In this document: piece by piece, positions 10,476-19,336 of the stretch | How the letters are laid out: every line of letters starts with the position of its first letter | Numbering within the stretch: the first letter of the stretch is position 1 | From: Deltaproteobacteria bacterium | GTDB taxonomy: Bacteria; Desulfobacterota; Desulfobacteria; Desulfobacterales; UBA11574 | Assembly: GCA_019310125.1 (NCBI GenBank) | Contig: JAFDEW010000004.1 | Coordinates: forward strand, 1 to 35,389 | Length of the DNA: 35,389 nt | Direction of reading: 5' to 3' | Program-made: the position numbers and the translations under genes | The notes under the pieces: model-generated | Told to the model about the DNA's origin: nothing | The model's input: the letters and a program-made list of their open reading frames with translations, nothing else | Databases searched by the model: none

Positions 10476-11102
10476 ATGGCTGTCATAACCATTTTTGGAT
10501 TATATGCTTCAAAAAAAAGGGGGTTCGGCAAGGCCCTTGCCAAGAAGTTGAACTATGACTACGCGGACAGGGAAATAATTCGCGAGCTGTCCCGTCGCGC
10601 AAATATATCTGAAGAATATGTGGAATCTTATGAAGATGGTCGATTCACAGGACTGATGGAGATTCTTTCCAAGACCGTCAGTATGAATTTCATCAAAAGG
10701 CTTATCGGTGATAGAGCAGGGTATATAGATTCCAAGATTTACTTCAAACTGCTGGAAGAAATTGTCATTTCTCTTGCCAAAAGGGACAATATTGTTATCG
10801 TTGGACGAGGAAGCCATTGTATACTTCAGGGATATGAAAACGCATATTTTATAAAGATTAAATGTGAATGGGAAGACAGGGTCAAAACCGCCGGTAAATT
10901 ACTATCATCGCGAGTTTGCGATGTAGAAGAGTATATCCTTGAACAGGATAAAAAGGAAAAGAAATTCATGGAGTATTTTTACAACGTTGACTGGTTAGAC
11001 CCTTCACTGTTCAGCCTGGAGATAAACCTGAGCCACGTGAGTAGGGAGGAAGCCATACAACAGGTCATTGATCTGATTTCAGCCAAAAAAAATGTTGCAT
11101 AA
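10476..11102 (+). CDS. Cytidylate-kinase-like family protein
   Basis: MAVITIFGLYASKKRGFGKALAKKLNYDYADREIIRELSRR and IVIVGRGSHCIL motifs; RBS aaaggagg. Confidence 0.75.
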   Translation: MAVITIFGLYASKKRGFGKALAKKLNYDYADREIIRELSRRANISEEYVESYEDGRFTGLMEILSKTVSMNFIKRLIGDRAGYIDSKIYFKLLEEIVISLAKRDNIVIVGRGSHCILQGYENAYFIKIKCEWEDRVKTAGKLLSSRVCDVEEYILEQDKKEKKFMEYFYNVDWLDPSLFSLEINLSHVSREEAIQQVIDLISAKKNVA

Positions 11103-11140
11103 CGGCTTTGTCAAATCGCGGTGTATTGTTTATCTTTTTC

Positions 11141-11210
11141 TAACTTCTCAATAAGTTCTGGTGTGTTAAATAGTGATATTGAGCCGAATCCGTAATTTAT
11201 TGAGAAGTTA
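11141..11210. repeat. Inverted repeat, 14-bp perfect arms (TAACTTCTCAATAA / TTATTGAGAAGTTA)
   Basis: Arms 11141-11154 and 11197-11210; related copy at 33261. Confidence 0.8.
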
Positions 11211-11332
11211 CAATGAACGATTCGATTTTTTTAATAATTGCAATAAGGGATATGCTGTTGTAACATACAGGAAAAGATTGTCGGCGGTGCATGTTTTCAT
11301 TTTATATGTTGATTCATTTTAAGGAACAAAAT

Positions 11333-11602
11333 ATGAAAATTGAGATTAAGAAACCCACAGACAAGGATCTTGAAACTAAAGACATTTTATCCTGGCCCAT
11401 ATGGGAAAAAGAAATTTCTCGCTTCGACTGGCACTATGACAGTACCGAGGAATGCTATCTATTGGAAGGCAAAGTTATTGTTGAAACAAAAGATGGCAAG
11501 ACCGTGGAATTCGGGAAGGGAGATTTTGTTACATTCCCCAAAGGTCTGTCCTGTGTCTGGGATATTAAAGCGCCGGTAAAAAAGCATTACAACTTTAAAT
11601 AA
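11333..11602 (+). CDS. Small cupin-domain protein
   Basis: EECYLLEGKVIVETKDGKTVEFGKGDFVTFPKGLSCVWDI; ATG at 11333 with aaggaa RBS preferred to the ORF-track start at 11291. Confidence 0.82.
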   Translation: MKIEIKKPTDKDLETKDILSWPIWEKEISRFDWHYDSTEECYLLEGKVIVETKDGKTVEFGKGDFVTFPKGLSCVWDIKAPVKKHYNFK

Positions 11603-11737
11603 AATACACCCCGAATATTTCACATACCGAATTTGTCCGAACAAGTCATACTTCTTCCATCCTGACAGTTCATAAAAAAGCCACTTTTCTGACTTTTCCC
11701 CAGCCCATCAACAATTAATATCAGAAATCCTCACATC

Positions 11738-11763
11738 TTTACATACTGTAAAAAATCCTGACA
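11738..11763 (+). promoter_or_regulatory. Conserved upstream box (UAS-A) TTTACATACTGTAAAAAATCCTGACA
   Basis: 123 bp upstream of the sigma-54 element at 11861; shared with four other sites. Confidence 0.8.
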
Positions 11764-11860
11764 TTAATCTATTTTTGCAAACAAGTTTTATAATTCCCTT
11801 CTCCAACATAGTTACCTATATTTTCAATTAGTTATAATAAATTTTTTCGGCAACCTTTAT

Positions 11861-11875
11861 TGGCATAGGTATTGC
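11861..11875 (+). promoter_or_regulatory. Sigma-54 promoter, TGGCATAGGTATTGC
   Basis: -24/-12 consensus with correct spacing. Confidence 0.82.
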
Positions 11876-11964
11876 TTTTGAACTTATACAAAAGTTAGCT
11901 GCCGAACGCTTAAAACCTAACCCGGACAAACCGGCCTGCGGCTTGGAGAGAACCAAGAAATATT

Positions 11965-12037
11965 TGCCACCAAGGCACAAAGACACGAAGGATTTTATTT
12001 TGTTATTCTTTCTTAGTGTCTTGGTGCCTTAGTGGCA
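11965..12037. repeat. Long inverted repeat, 26-nt arms (TGCCACCAAGGCACAAAGACACGAAG)
   Basis: Arms 11965-11990 and 12012-12037 match at 23/26 positions; lies between the sigma-54 promoter and the first CDS. Confidence 0.88.
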
Positions 12038-12097
12038 GAATGGAAAAGGTTACAAGGAAAAACGGACTAAATCATTTATCATCAAAAAAGACGACGG

Positions 12098-12478
12098 GTG
12101 GAAAAGAAAATCAAAATATTAGTAGCCGACCGGAATCAGCATGTCCGAGAATTTCTAAAGCGTGAATTGATGGCAGAGGGTTACAGGGTTCGGCTGGCAA
12201 AAAACGTCCAGGAAGTTCTTAAGAAGGTATATCATACCGAAACTCTGGATCTTTTAATCCTGGACCCGGACCTGCCCGGTACCGACAAATTGGCCTTATT
12301 AAAGAAGCTGCAGAATCGGATTCCGGCCCTGCCGGTGGTCGTTCACACGTATCTTGCAGATTATAACGACTACACCAATGAATTGAGTAAACTCGCTTTT
12401 GTGGAAAAGTGCGGCAGCAGTGTTGAAAACCTTAAAAAGATGGTCCATGAAATTTTGCGAAAACACAAAACAAGTTAA
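12098..12478 (+). CDS. Divergent single-domain response regulator
   Basis: KILVADRNQHVREFL, LLILDPDLPG, VVVHTY, FVEKCGSS; second acidic pocket residue replaced (DR instead of DD). GTG start. Confidence 0.75.
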   Translation: MEKKIKILVADRNQHVREFLKRELMAEGYRVRLAKNVQEVLKKVYHTETLDLLILDPDLPGTDKLALLKKLQNRIPALPVVVHTYLADYNDYTNELSKLAFVEKCGSSVENLKKMVHEILRKHKTS

Positions 12479-12573
12479 CAAATTTTTTACTCGGATACTT
12501 AGCAGTGATATCGATTACAATTTGATATCATTTAAAGGTTTTTTAAATGAATTGCCTATAGAGGAATTTTGAC

Positions 12574-14289
12574 ATGACGACGGGTAGCCACAAAAAGGAC
12601 CCATATTATACCTCATTGACCAGAAGAATGATTTTAACCATCATCAGTGTATCATTTGCCCCCATGATCCTGGTCAGCGGCTCAATCCTATATCGGTTCC
12701 ACGTCTCTTATCATGAAAAAGTAGCGGCCCATTTAGAAGAACTGGTGAAAAAACATAAACAGAATATTGACTCTTTTTTAAATGAGAAACTGGGCGAGAT
12801 TCGTTTTCTGGTAAAAAATTCCGAATTTGAAAATCTGTGTAAAGAATCTTACCTGGAACAACAACTGGCAACCCTGCAGCAGGAACTTGATCCTGTATTT
12901 GTAGATCTTGGGATGGTCAATTCCAAAGGGATTCAAATTGCATATGCCGGTCCCTTTAAATTGGGAAAAGCCCAGTACTCGGAATCTGAATGGTTTAAAC
13001 AGGCCATCCAAAGCCAATATTTTATCAGTGACGTTTTCCTGGGCCTGCGGGGTTTGCCTCACTTTATCGTTACGGTGAGAAAAAGCTTCCACGGAGAATA
13101 CTGGATATTTAGAGCAACCATCGACTTTATGGCCTTTAACAATCTGGTGGAAAACGTTCGTATCGGCAAGACCGGATTTGCCTTTATCGTGAATAGAGAA
13201 GGAAAATGCCAGACCAAGCCATGTCTTGACATTATACCCAGTAAAACCAACTACATGAATTTATTAAAAAACGGAAACAGGGATATCGGCAAAATTTATA
13301 TCTTTGAGGCGAAGGACGATATTGGAAAGAAAAATATCTACACGTCGGCTTTTCTCAAAAGCGGTAACTGGATGCTCATATGTCAGCAAAATAAATCAGA
13401 TACCTATTCGGATCTTTACCGCGCTAAAAAGATTGCCGCTTTAATTTTTCTTTTAGGCGGGGTGGGGATTATCACCATGGCGATTTTATTATCCCGAAGA
13501 ATGGTGATCCATATTGCACAAGCAGATCGTGAAAAGGATATGATGAACCTGCAGGTAATCGAAACCGGAAAACTGGCAACCGTAGGTGAACTGGCTGCCG
13601 GTATCGCCCACGAAATCAATAACCCGGTTGCCATTATGGTTGAAGAAGCCGGCTGGATGGAAGATTTGCTGGAAGATGTAGAGGTTACGGAAAATGAAAA
13701 TTTGGAAGAATTCCAAAGAGCGTTGAGGCAGATCAACACCCAGGGAAAACGGTGCAAGGAAATTACCCATAAGTTGCTCAGTTTTGCCAGAAAAACAGAC
13801 TCAAGGATTCAGGTTGTCCTGATGAACGATCTGATCAAAGATGCGATCGGGCTTGCTGAACAAAGTGCCAAGTATAGTAAAATTACCATCAATACAAATT
13901 TTGAAGAAAACATACCTTTCATTCAGGCCTCTCAGACGGAAATTCAGCAAGTTTTTTTAAATCTTATTAATAATGCGGTTGACGCCATGGACAAAAAAGG
14001 CGGCGGCACCATAGACATAACCAGCCGTTTGGAGGGTAACGCCATTGTGATCGATTTTGCGGATAATGGCCCGGGCATCCACCGGAATAATCTTGCCAGA
14101 ATATTCGATCCCTTTTTTACAACCAAACCCGTGGGCAAAGGGACCGGATTAGGGTTGTCTATCTGTTACGGCATTATCAAAAAAATGGATGGGGAGATCC
14201 ATGTGCAAAGTGTTGTCGACGAGGGAACCACATTCAGTATCCGCATCCCCATTCCAAAAGATTTATTAGAGGAATCGTCAATGACTTGA
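12574..14289 (+). CDS. Sensor histidine kinase with periplasmic dCache-like domain
   Basis: Two TM segments, dCache-type YISDVFLGLRGLPHFIV, H-box [18 protein letters not shown]-box [26 protein letters not shown]. Confidence 0.92.
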   Translation: MTTGSHKKDPYYTSLTRRMILTIISVSFAPMILVSGSILYRFHVSYHEKVAAHLEELVKKHKQNIDSFLNEKLGEIRFLVKNSEFENLCKESYLEQQLATLQQELDPVFVDLGMVNSKGIQIAYAGPFKLGKAQYSESEWFKQAIQSQYFISDVFLGLRGLPHFIVTVRKSFHGEYWIFRATIDFMAFNNLVENVRIGKTGFAFIVNREGKCQTKPCLDIIPSKTNYMNLLKNGNRDIGKIYIFEAKDDIGKKNIYTSAFLKSGNWMLICQQNKSDTYSDLYRAKKIAALIFLLGGVGIITMAILLSRRMVIHIAQADREKDMMNLQVIETGKLATVGELAAGIAHEINNPVAIMVEEAGWMEDLLEDVEVTENENLEEFQRALRQINTQGKRCKEITHKLLSFARKTDSRIQVVLMNDLIKDAIGLAEQSAKYSKITINTNFEENIPFIQASQTEIQQVFLNLINNAVDAMDKKGGGTIDITSRLEGNAIVIDFADNGPGIHRNNLARIFDPFFTTKPVGKGTGLGLSICYGIIKKMDGEIHVQSVVDEGTTFSIRIPIPKDLLEESSMT

Positions 14290-14413
14290 TTTAAAGCGGA
14301 TAACTTCTCAATCTTGATGAGGGGAAAAACCGGTAAATTCGCTATTCCCCCGCAGGCGGGAACCTAAAACAAATTTAGAACGAACAACCAGATTAGATAA
14401 AGGAGAACATAAT

Positions 14414-14845
14414 ATGGCTATTGCAAAAGTACTTTTAGTAGATGATGAAGCTCCATTTGTGGAGACCATGACCAAGCGGTTAACCAAAAGAGCCCTCGAT
14501 ATTATACCGGCGTTTAGCGGAAATGAGGCCCTGAAACGGCTAAAAGAAGACGACAAAATCGAAGTGGTTATACTCGATGTCAAGATGCCGGGCATGGATG
14601 GAATTGAAGCCCTCCAGGAAATCAGGAAGAGATATCCTCTGGTCGAGGTGATCATGCTCACCGGCCATGCCACCGTGGAATCCGCTATTGAAGGGATGAA
14701 GTGGGGCGCCTTTGATTACCTGATGAAACCCTGTGATATCGATCATCTTATTTCCAAGGTATCGGAGGCCGCTGCCAAAAAGAGACAGCATGAAAATAAA
14801 ATCATAGAAGCACGCATGAAGGAGATTACCGGCAGGATGGTCTAG
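14414..14845 (+). CDS. Single-domain response regulator
   Basis: LLVDDEAPF, VVILDVKMPGMDGIEAL, MLTGHAT, LMKPCD. Confidence 0.92.
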   Translation: MAIAKVLLVDDEAPFVETMTKRLTKRALDIIPAFSGNEALKRLKEDDKIEVVILDVKMPGMDGIEALQEIRKRYPLVEVIMLTGHATVESAIEGMKWGAFDYLMKPCDIDHLISKVSEAAAKKRQHENKIIEARMKEITGRMV

Positions 14846-14943
14846 AGCCGTGGAGCGAACCGACTTCCACGAATAGGTGATCGTTGGAATCCATTTTGAT
14901 CGCTCGGCTAGACTTATGTCTTGTCCGGTTCAGGTAAAGCATT

Positions 14944-15345
14944 ATGTCGGAAAATGAGAAAAAAAAGGCCGATAAAATAAAGCTTCTGCTTGTGGATGAT
15001 GAAAAAGGTTTTGCGAACATCATTGCCAAACGGATGTCTAAACGCGGCATTGATGTCACCGAGGCCTACAGCGGGACTGAAGCGTTACAGGCCATAAGAA
15101 AGGCAGATTTTGACGTGGCCGTCCTGGATCTGAAAATGGAAGATATGGATGGAATTGAAATTCTAAAAATTTTCAAGAAAATGGACCCGGATCTTGCCGT
15201 GATTATGCTGACCGGTCATGGATCCGAAGCCGCGGCCAAAGACGGCATTAAATTCGGAGCTTTTGATTATCTTACCAAACCCTGTGATCTTGAAGAACTT
15301 CTGGAAAAAATCAGGGAGGCATATCAGCAACCCAAACAGATTTGA
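14944..15345 (+). CDS. Single-domain response regulator
   Basis: LLVDDEKGF, VAVLDLKMEDMDGIEIL, MLTGHGS, LTKPCD. Confidence 0.92.
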   Translation: MSENEKKKADKIKLLLVDDEKGFANIIAKRMSKRGIDVTEAYSGTEALQAIRKADFDVAVLDLKMEDMDGIEILKIFKKMDPDLAVIMLTGHGSEAAAKDGIKFGAFDYLTKPCDLEELLEKIREAYQQPKQI

Positions 15346-15356
15346 AAGGAGAAAAA

Positions 15357-16937
15357 ATGTTTTTCAAAAGCAAACAGTTCCAACTCGGTTTAGCATTGGC
15401 ACTCGGGATTATTGTTTTTTTATTGCCCAGACCTGAAGGAACCAAATTTAAGATCACCGGTGATCAGGGGCGATTAGTGTTGCAGGACGTAGGCCAGCAC
15501 TTTACCTTAGTTCCCGCTGAAAAGGAAAAGGCCAAAGAATATATCGTGGAAGCCATACATCCCAAAAGCCCTGAATGTACGGCTCAGTTTTTAAAGGATA
15601 CGGCTGCGAAGCTAAACACAGAAGGGGTTGAGGTCGATTATATCAACGGTCTTTCGCCCAGAGGAAAACGGTTTCTGGCAGTGCTGGTGGTGCTTATTTT
15701 TCTCTTTGTGGCCGAACCCATCCCCCTGGAAATTACCGCCATTTGTATCGGCGTGTTTTTGGTGATCATGGGAATCACCGATGTCAAAGGGGCCTGGGCC
15801 CCGTATATGCATCCGGTGGTGGTTTTTATCATGTGCTGTTTAATCTTTGCCATCTCCCTGGATAAAGCCGGGATTACAAAACGGCTCGGGCATTTTATCG
15901 TCAAAAAAGCAGGAACCAGTGTGACCAAGTTCACTTTTATTATTGCCATCAGTTTAGGCATATCTTCCTCTTTTATGCATGATGCCGCGGCATGTGCCAT
16001 TGGCATTATAACCATGCTTCCGTTGATGAAGGCTGCCGGCATTGAACCGCACACAAAAACGGCCAAATTTATGATGCTGTCTCTCCCCTTTGGTTGTTCC
16101 TGCGGCGGCATGGGATCGCTGATCGGCGGGGGACGCTGTATGGTGGCGGCCGCTTTTCTCAAGGAATTTACGGGACTTGAGATTAGCTTTTTCGAATGGA
16201 TAAAGTATGCCATGCCGGCGGCTATTATTTGCGTACCTATAGCAGTTTCCATCGTTTATTTTGTGTTTCGTCCCAATCCCAAGTACAAACTGCCTGTATT
16301 TGATGAGGAAATCGGTCCCTGGACCGCCCTGGAAAAAAAGACGCTCATTATCATCGGGCTGACATTTGCTTTTTGGTTAACCAAGGGATTCCATGGGATT
16401 CACTATTCGGTTACCGGAATGTTAGGTGTTACCTTCCTGGTCCTTTTCGGCATTTTGAAATGGGAACATATTAATGATAATCTGGAATGGGGAACCGCCC
16501 TCTTTATTTTTGGCGGCGGTATTTCCCTGGGTCTGGCCATGGGCTACTCGGGAGCGGCCTCTTATTTTGCCTACCTGTTTTTCCCTCTGGTTCAAGGCGG
16601 GGGCTGGTTGTTGCTGTTTGCCGGCGTAGCCGTTTTCGGGGCTCTGGTTACCAATGCCATGGCCAACGTGGCAGCAGCAGCTCTGATCTTGCCTATTGTG
16701 ATTCCAATGGCCAGGTTGGAGGGCGTCGATCCCACGGTTATCGCGCTGTGTCTTGGAATGGCCACTTCATTTGCCATGCTTTTGGTGATCGGTTGTCCAC
16801 CCAATGCCATTGCATACAGCTATCGATATTTTAAGGCTGCGGATCTCACTAGAGTGGGACTTGTTGCCACACCGATTTTGTTGTTTGTTTTAGTGGTAGT
16901 GGCATCCACATGGTGGAAAATATTGGGGCTGGTATAA
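15357..16937 (+). CDS. SLC13/DASS-family-like anion permease
   Basis: Polytopic; SSSFMHDAAACAIGIITMLPLMKAAGI, NAMANVAAAALILPIVIPMA. ATG at 15357 with aaaggag RBS; the track start at 15342 is a TTG. Confidence 0.85.
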   Translation: MFFKSKQFQLGLALALGIIVFLLPRPEGTKFKITGDQGRLVLQDVGQHFTLVPAEKEKAKEYIVEAIHPKSPECTAQFLKDTAAKLNTEGVEVDYINGLSPRGKRFLAVLVVLIFLFVAEPIPLEITAICIGVFLVIMGITDVKGAWAPYMHPVVVFIMCCLIFAISLDKAGITKRLGHFIVKKAGTSVTKFTFIIAISLGISSSFMHDAAACAIGIITMLPLMKAAGIEPHTKTAKFMMLSLPFGCSCGGMGSLIGGGRCMVAAAFLKEFTGLEISFFEWIKYAMPAAIICVPIAVSIVYFVFRPNPKYKLPVFDEEIGPWTALEKKTLIIIGLTFAFWLTKGFHGIHYSVTGMLGVTFLVLFGILKWEHINDNLEWGTALFIFGGGISLGLAMGYSGAASYFAYLFFPLVQGGGWLLLFAGVAVFGALVTNAMANVAAAALILPIVIPMARLEGVDPTVIALCLGMATSFAMLLVIGCPPNAIAYSYRYFKAADLTRVGLVATPILLFVLVVVASTWWKILGLV

Positions 16938-17037
16938 TCCGATGAAGGAGTTCCTAACGTTGATTTTTTTAGAAAACTAACATATAATATGTTAAGATTT
17001 TAATTTGCAACCCGAAATTTTTAACAAAAAAACACAT

Positions 17038-18240
17038 ATGAAAGATATACGCCTTCTTCTTGTTGATGACGAAGATAATTTTCGACAGACTCTCGCCAAA
17101 CGCCTGGCAAAAAAGGGGATTCCTCCCGAGCAGGCCGAAAATGGAGAGAAAGCACTTTCCATTCTTGAAAAAAAAGAGATGGATGTTGTGGTGCTGGACG
17201 TTAAAATGCCCGGTATGGACGGAATCGAGGTCCTTCGCCATATCAAAAAAAAGCATCCCGGGACGGAAGTTATCTTTCTAACCGGTCATGCCGCAACTCA
17301 GGATGGTGTTGATGGAATTAAAAGGGGCGCTTTTGATTATCTCAGCAAACCCATAGAATTCGAACATCTGTTGAGTAAGATCAAACAGGCCTATGATAAG
17401 GTCGTACGGGAAGAAGAAAAGCTCCGGGAAGCCGAATTCAGGAAGAAGATGAGACAGCAAATGGCAACCACTGAAAAATTGGCTTCCCTGGGAACTCTGG
17501 CCGCCGGTGTGGCCCATGAAATTAATAATCCATTGGCCATTATCAATGAATCGGCGGGCTGGCTGAAGCTGATTATAAACAGAGAAGAAATGGCTCAAAT
17601 GCCCCGCAAGCAGGACTTTGAAATGGCCCTGAATAAAATAGAAACGGGCGTGGACAGGGCCAAGAGAATTACCCATCAGCTTTTGGGATTTGCCAAAAAG
17701 GATGATTCCGTCCTTGTTGAAATTAATCTTGGGGATCTGGCCGATGAGGCCGTACAACTGGTACACAGGGAAGCAACCAACAAGGATATTGAAATTGTTC
17801 AGGAAACACAACCTGACATCGGAACGATCTGGAGTGATCCCTACCAGTTACGGCAGGTATTGATTAACCTTTTAAACAATGCCATTCATGCCACCGGATC
17901 CGGAGGCAGAATCACCATCATAATTGAAGCGTTGAACGGAGAAATAAACCTCACCGTTCAGGATAACGGGCAGGGCATACCCAAAGAGAACCTGGATAAA
18001 ATATTCGAGCCGTTTTTCAGTACGAAATCTCCGGGTAAAGGCACGGGTTTGGGGCTGTTTGTTACGCGCGGCATTGTTGAAAAGCTGTGCGGGACTATAA
18101 AGGTGGAAAGCCGCCTAGGTCACGGAACTCGCTTTTGCATCAGGCTGCCGAGATATTGTGAAATAAAAGAGGATCTGGACCAGGATGAACGTATCCCGTT
18201 TTTGGACAATATAGCAAAACACAAAGGTTCAACCCAATAA
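17038..18240 (+). CDS. Receiver-histidine kinase hybrid (N-terminal REC, C-terminal HisKA/HATPase, soluble)
   Basis: LLVDDEDNF...VVLDVKMPGMDGIEVL...LSKPIE then [43 protein letters not shown] at 17038 preferred. Confidence 0.9.
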   Translation: MKDIRLLLVDDEDNFRQTLAKRLAKKGIPPEQAENGEKALSILEKKEMDVVVLDVKMPGMDGIEVLRHIKKKHPGTEVIFLTGHAATQDGVDGIKRGAFDYLSKPIEFEHLLSKIKQAYDKVVREEEKLREAEFRKKMRQQMATTEKLASLGTLAAGVAHEINNPLAIINESAGWLKLIINREEMAQMPRKQDFEMALNKIETGVDRAKRITHQLLGFAKKDDSVLVEINLGDLADEAVQLVHREATNKDIEIVQETQPDIGTIWSDPYQLRQVLINLLNNAIHATGSGGRITIIIEALNGEINLTVQDNGQGIPKENLDKIFEPFFSTKSPGKGTGLGLFVTRGIVEKLCGTIKVESRLGHGTRFCIRLPRYCEIKEDLDQDERIPFLDNIAKHKGSTQ

Positions 18241-18263
18241 GCTTATAAAGGAGAAAAAAAGAC

Positions 18264-18710
18264 ATGATCAAGATACCAACCAAGGTGCTTTTAGTGGATG
18301 ATGAGAAAGATTTTATTGAAATGCTTTCCTTAAGGTTGACGGAGGTAGGGGAAAAAATTACCGTTGCTTTCAGCGGGCAGGAAGCGCTTGACACATTGGA
18401 AAAAGCCGACATTGATGTGGTCATTCTGGATATTAAGATGCCCGGTATGGATGGTATCGAAACCTTAAGAGAAATAAAGAAGCAATTCCCTCTGGTCGAA
18501 GTCATCATGCTTACCGGACACGGGAGTACCGAAACCGCTGTTGAAGGAATGAAATTAGGCGCTTTTGATTATCTCATGAAGCCGGCGGATTTTGATGATC
18601 TTACTTTGAAGTTGGAAGGGGCCAGAAAGAGAAAAGACGAACAGCAAGAACGGATCAGAAAAGCCGAAGCCAAACTTCTGGTAAGAAAAAGCGGTGGTAT
18701 TTTTTCTTGA
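18264..18710 (+). CDS. Single-domain response regulator
   Basis: LLVDDEKDF, VVILDIKMPGMDGIETL, MLTGHGS, LMKPAD. Confidence 0.92.
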   Translation: MIKIPTKVLLVDDEKDFIEMLSLRLTEVGEKITVAFSGQEALDTLEKADIDVVILDIKMPGMDGIETLREIKKQFPLVEVIMLTGHGSTETAVEGMKLGAFDYLMKPADFDDLTLKLEGARKRKDEQQERIRKAEAKLLVRKSGGIFS

Positions 18711-18782
18711 GACTTTTGTTTTTGGCCGGAATTCGCCACTGATTCGTAAGTGTTGTGCTTTTTGTGGAAAGAAACGAATACC

Positions 18783-18834
18783 CATCACGAAAACACGAAA
18801 TTATGTTTATTATTTTTTTCGTGTTTTCGTAATG
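18783..18834 (+). terminator. Long AT-rich inverted repeat downstream of the RR; possible terminator
   Basis: CATCACGAAAACACGAAA (18783-18800) versus TTTCGTGTTTTCGTAATG (18817-18834), 17/18 arm match. Confidence 0.5.
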
Positions 18835-18978
18835 AAAAAATTTAGTTTGGGATTTTCAGAGTTAGACGATAACAAAAATATATGCCTTACTAAAATTCCT
18901 TTATGAATACCTGCTCGGCAGCCAACTCCATGACTCCATCATCAAAGGTGCGCCGTCAGCATTCCATATTTTTATTTC

Positions 18979-19004
18979 TTTACACTGTGTAAATAATTCT
19001 GACA
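18979..19004 (+). promoter_or_regulatory. Conserved upstream box (UAS-B) TTTACACTGTGTAAATAATTCTGACA
   Basis: Contains perfect dyad TTTACAC-T-GTGTAAA; 120 bp upstream of the sigma-54 element at 19099. Confidence 0.85.
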
Positions 19005-19098
19005 TATATTTTTTTCCGGCAAACTTCCCGACACACCAATTTCCAAAATAATCCTATATTTTTAAAGAGTTATCCAATATTGCTTGTTGCTTATTTTT

Positions 19099-19113
19099 TG
19101 GCACATTCATTGC
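19099..19113 (+). promoter_or_regulatory. Sigma-54 promoter, TGGCACATTCATTGC
   Basis: Near-perfect -24/-12 consensus. Confidence 0.88.
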
Positions 19114-19204
19114 TGTAAGTTATCTTTACCCTTAGATTGTTTTTTCACAATCAGCGTGAAGAATTTCGAATGAAAGATAAAAGATCATCCCAATTTCCAA
19201 AAGG

Positions 19205-19336
19205 ATGTCCAAAAAAAACATTGATGTAACCAAAGCATATAGCGGCACTGAGGCTTTGCAGATGCTGAGAAAAGCGAATTTTGATGTGGTGGTCCTGGAT
19301 TTGAAAATACAGGAAGCTGTTCAATCAGGGAGGTGA
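19205..19336 (+). pseudogene. Truncated response-regulator fragment
   Basis: MSKKNIDVTKAYSGTEALQMLRKANFDVVVLDLKIQEAVQSGR*, closely similar to residues of the RR at 14944 (MSKRGIDVTEAYSGTEALQAIRKADFDVAVLDLKMED); TGA overlaps the next start. Confidence 0.82.

Noticed and set aside
14340-14370. Short hairpin cccgcaggcggg before RR 14414
   Set aside because: Too small and only weakly terminator-like; may be a decayed repeat, insufficient evidence.
15638-16252. 204-aa minus-strand ORF
   Set aside because: Antisense to the well-supported SLC13-like permease; no recognisable domain, shadow ORF.
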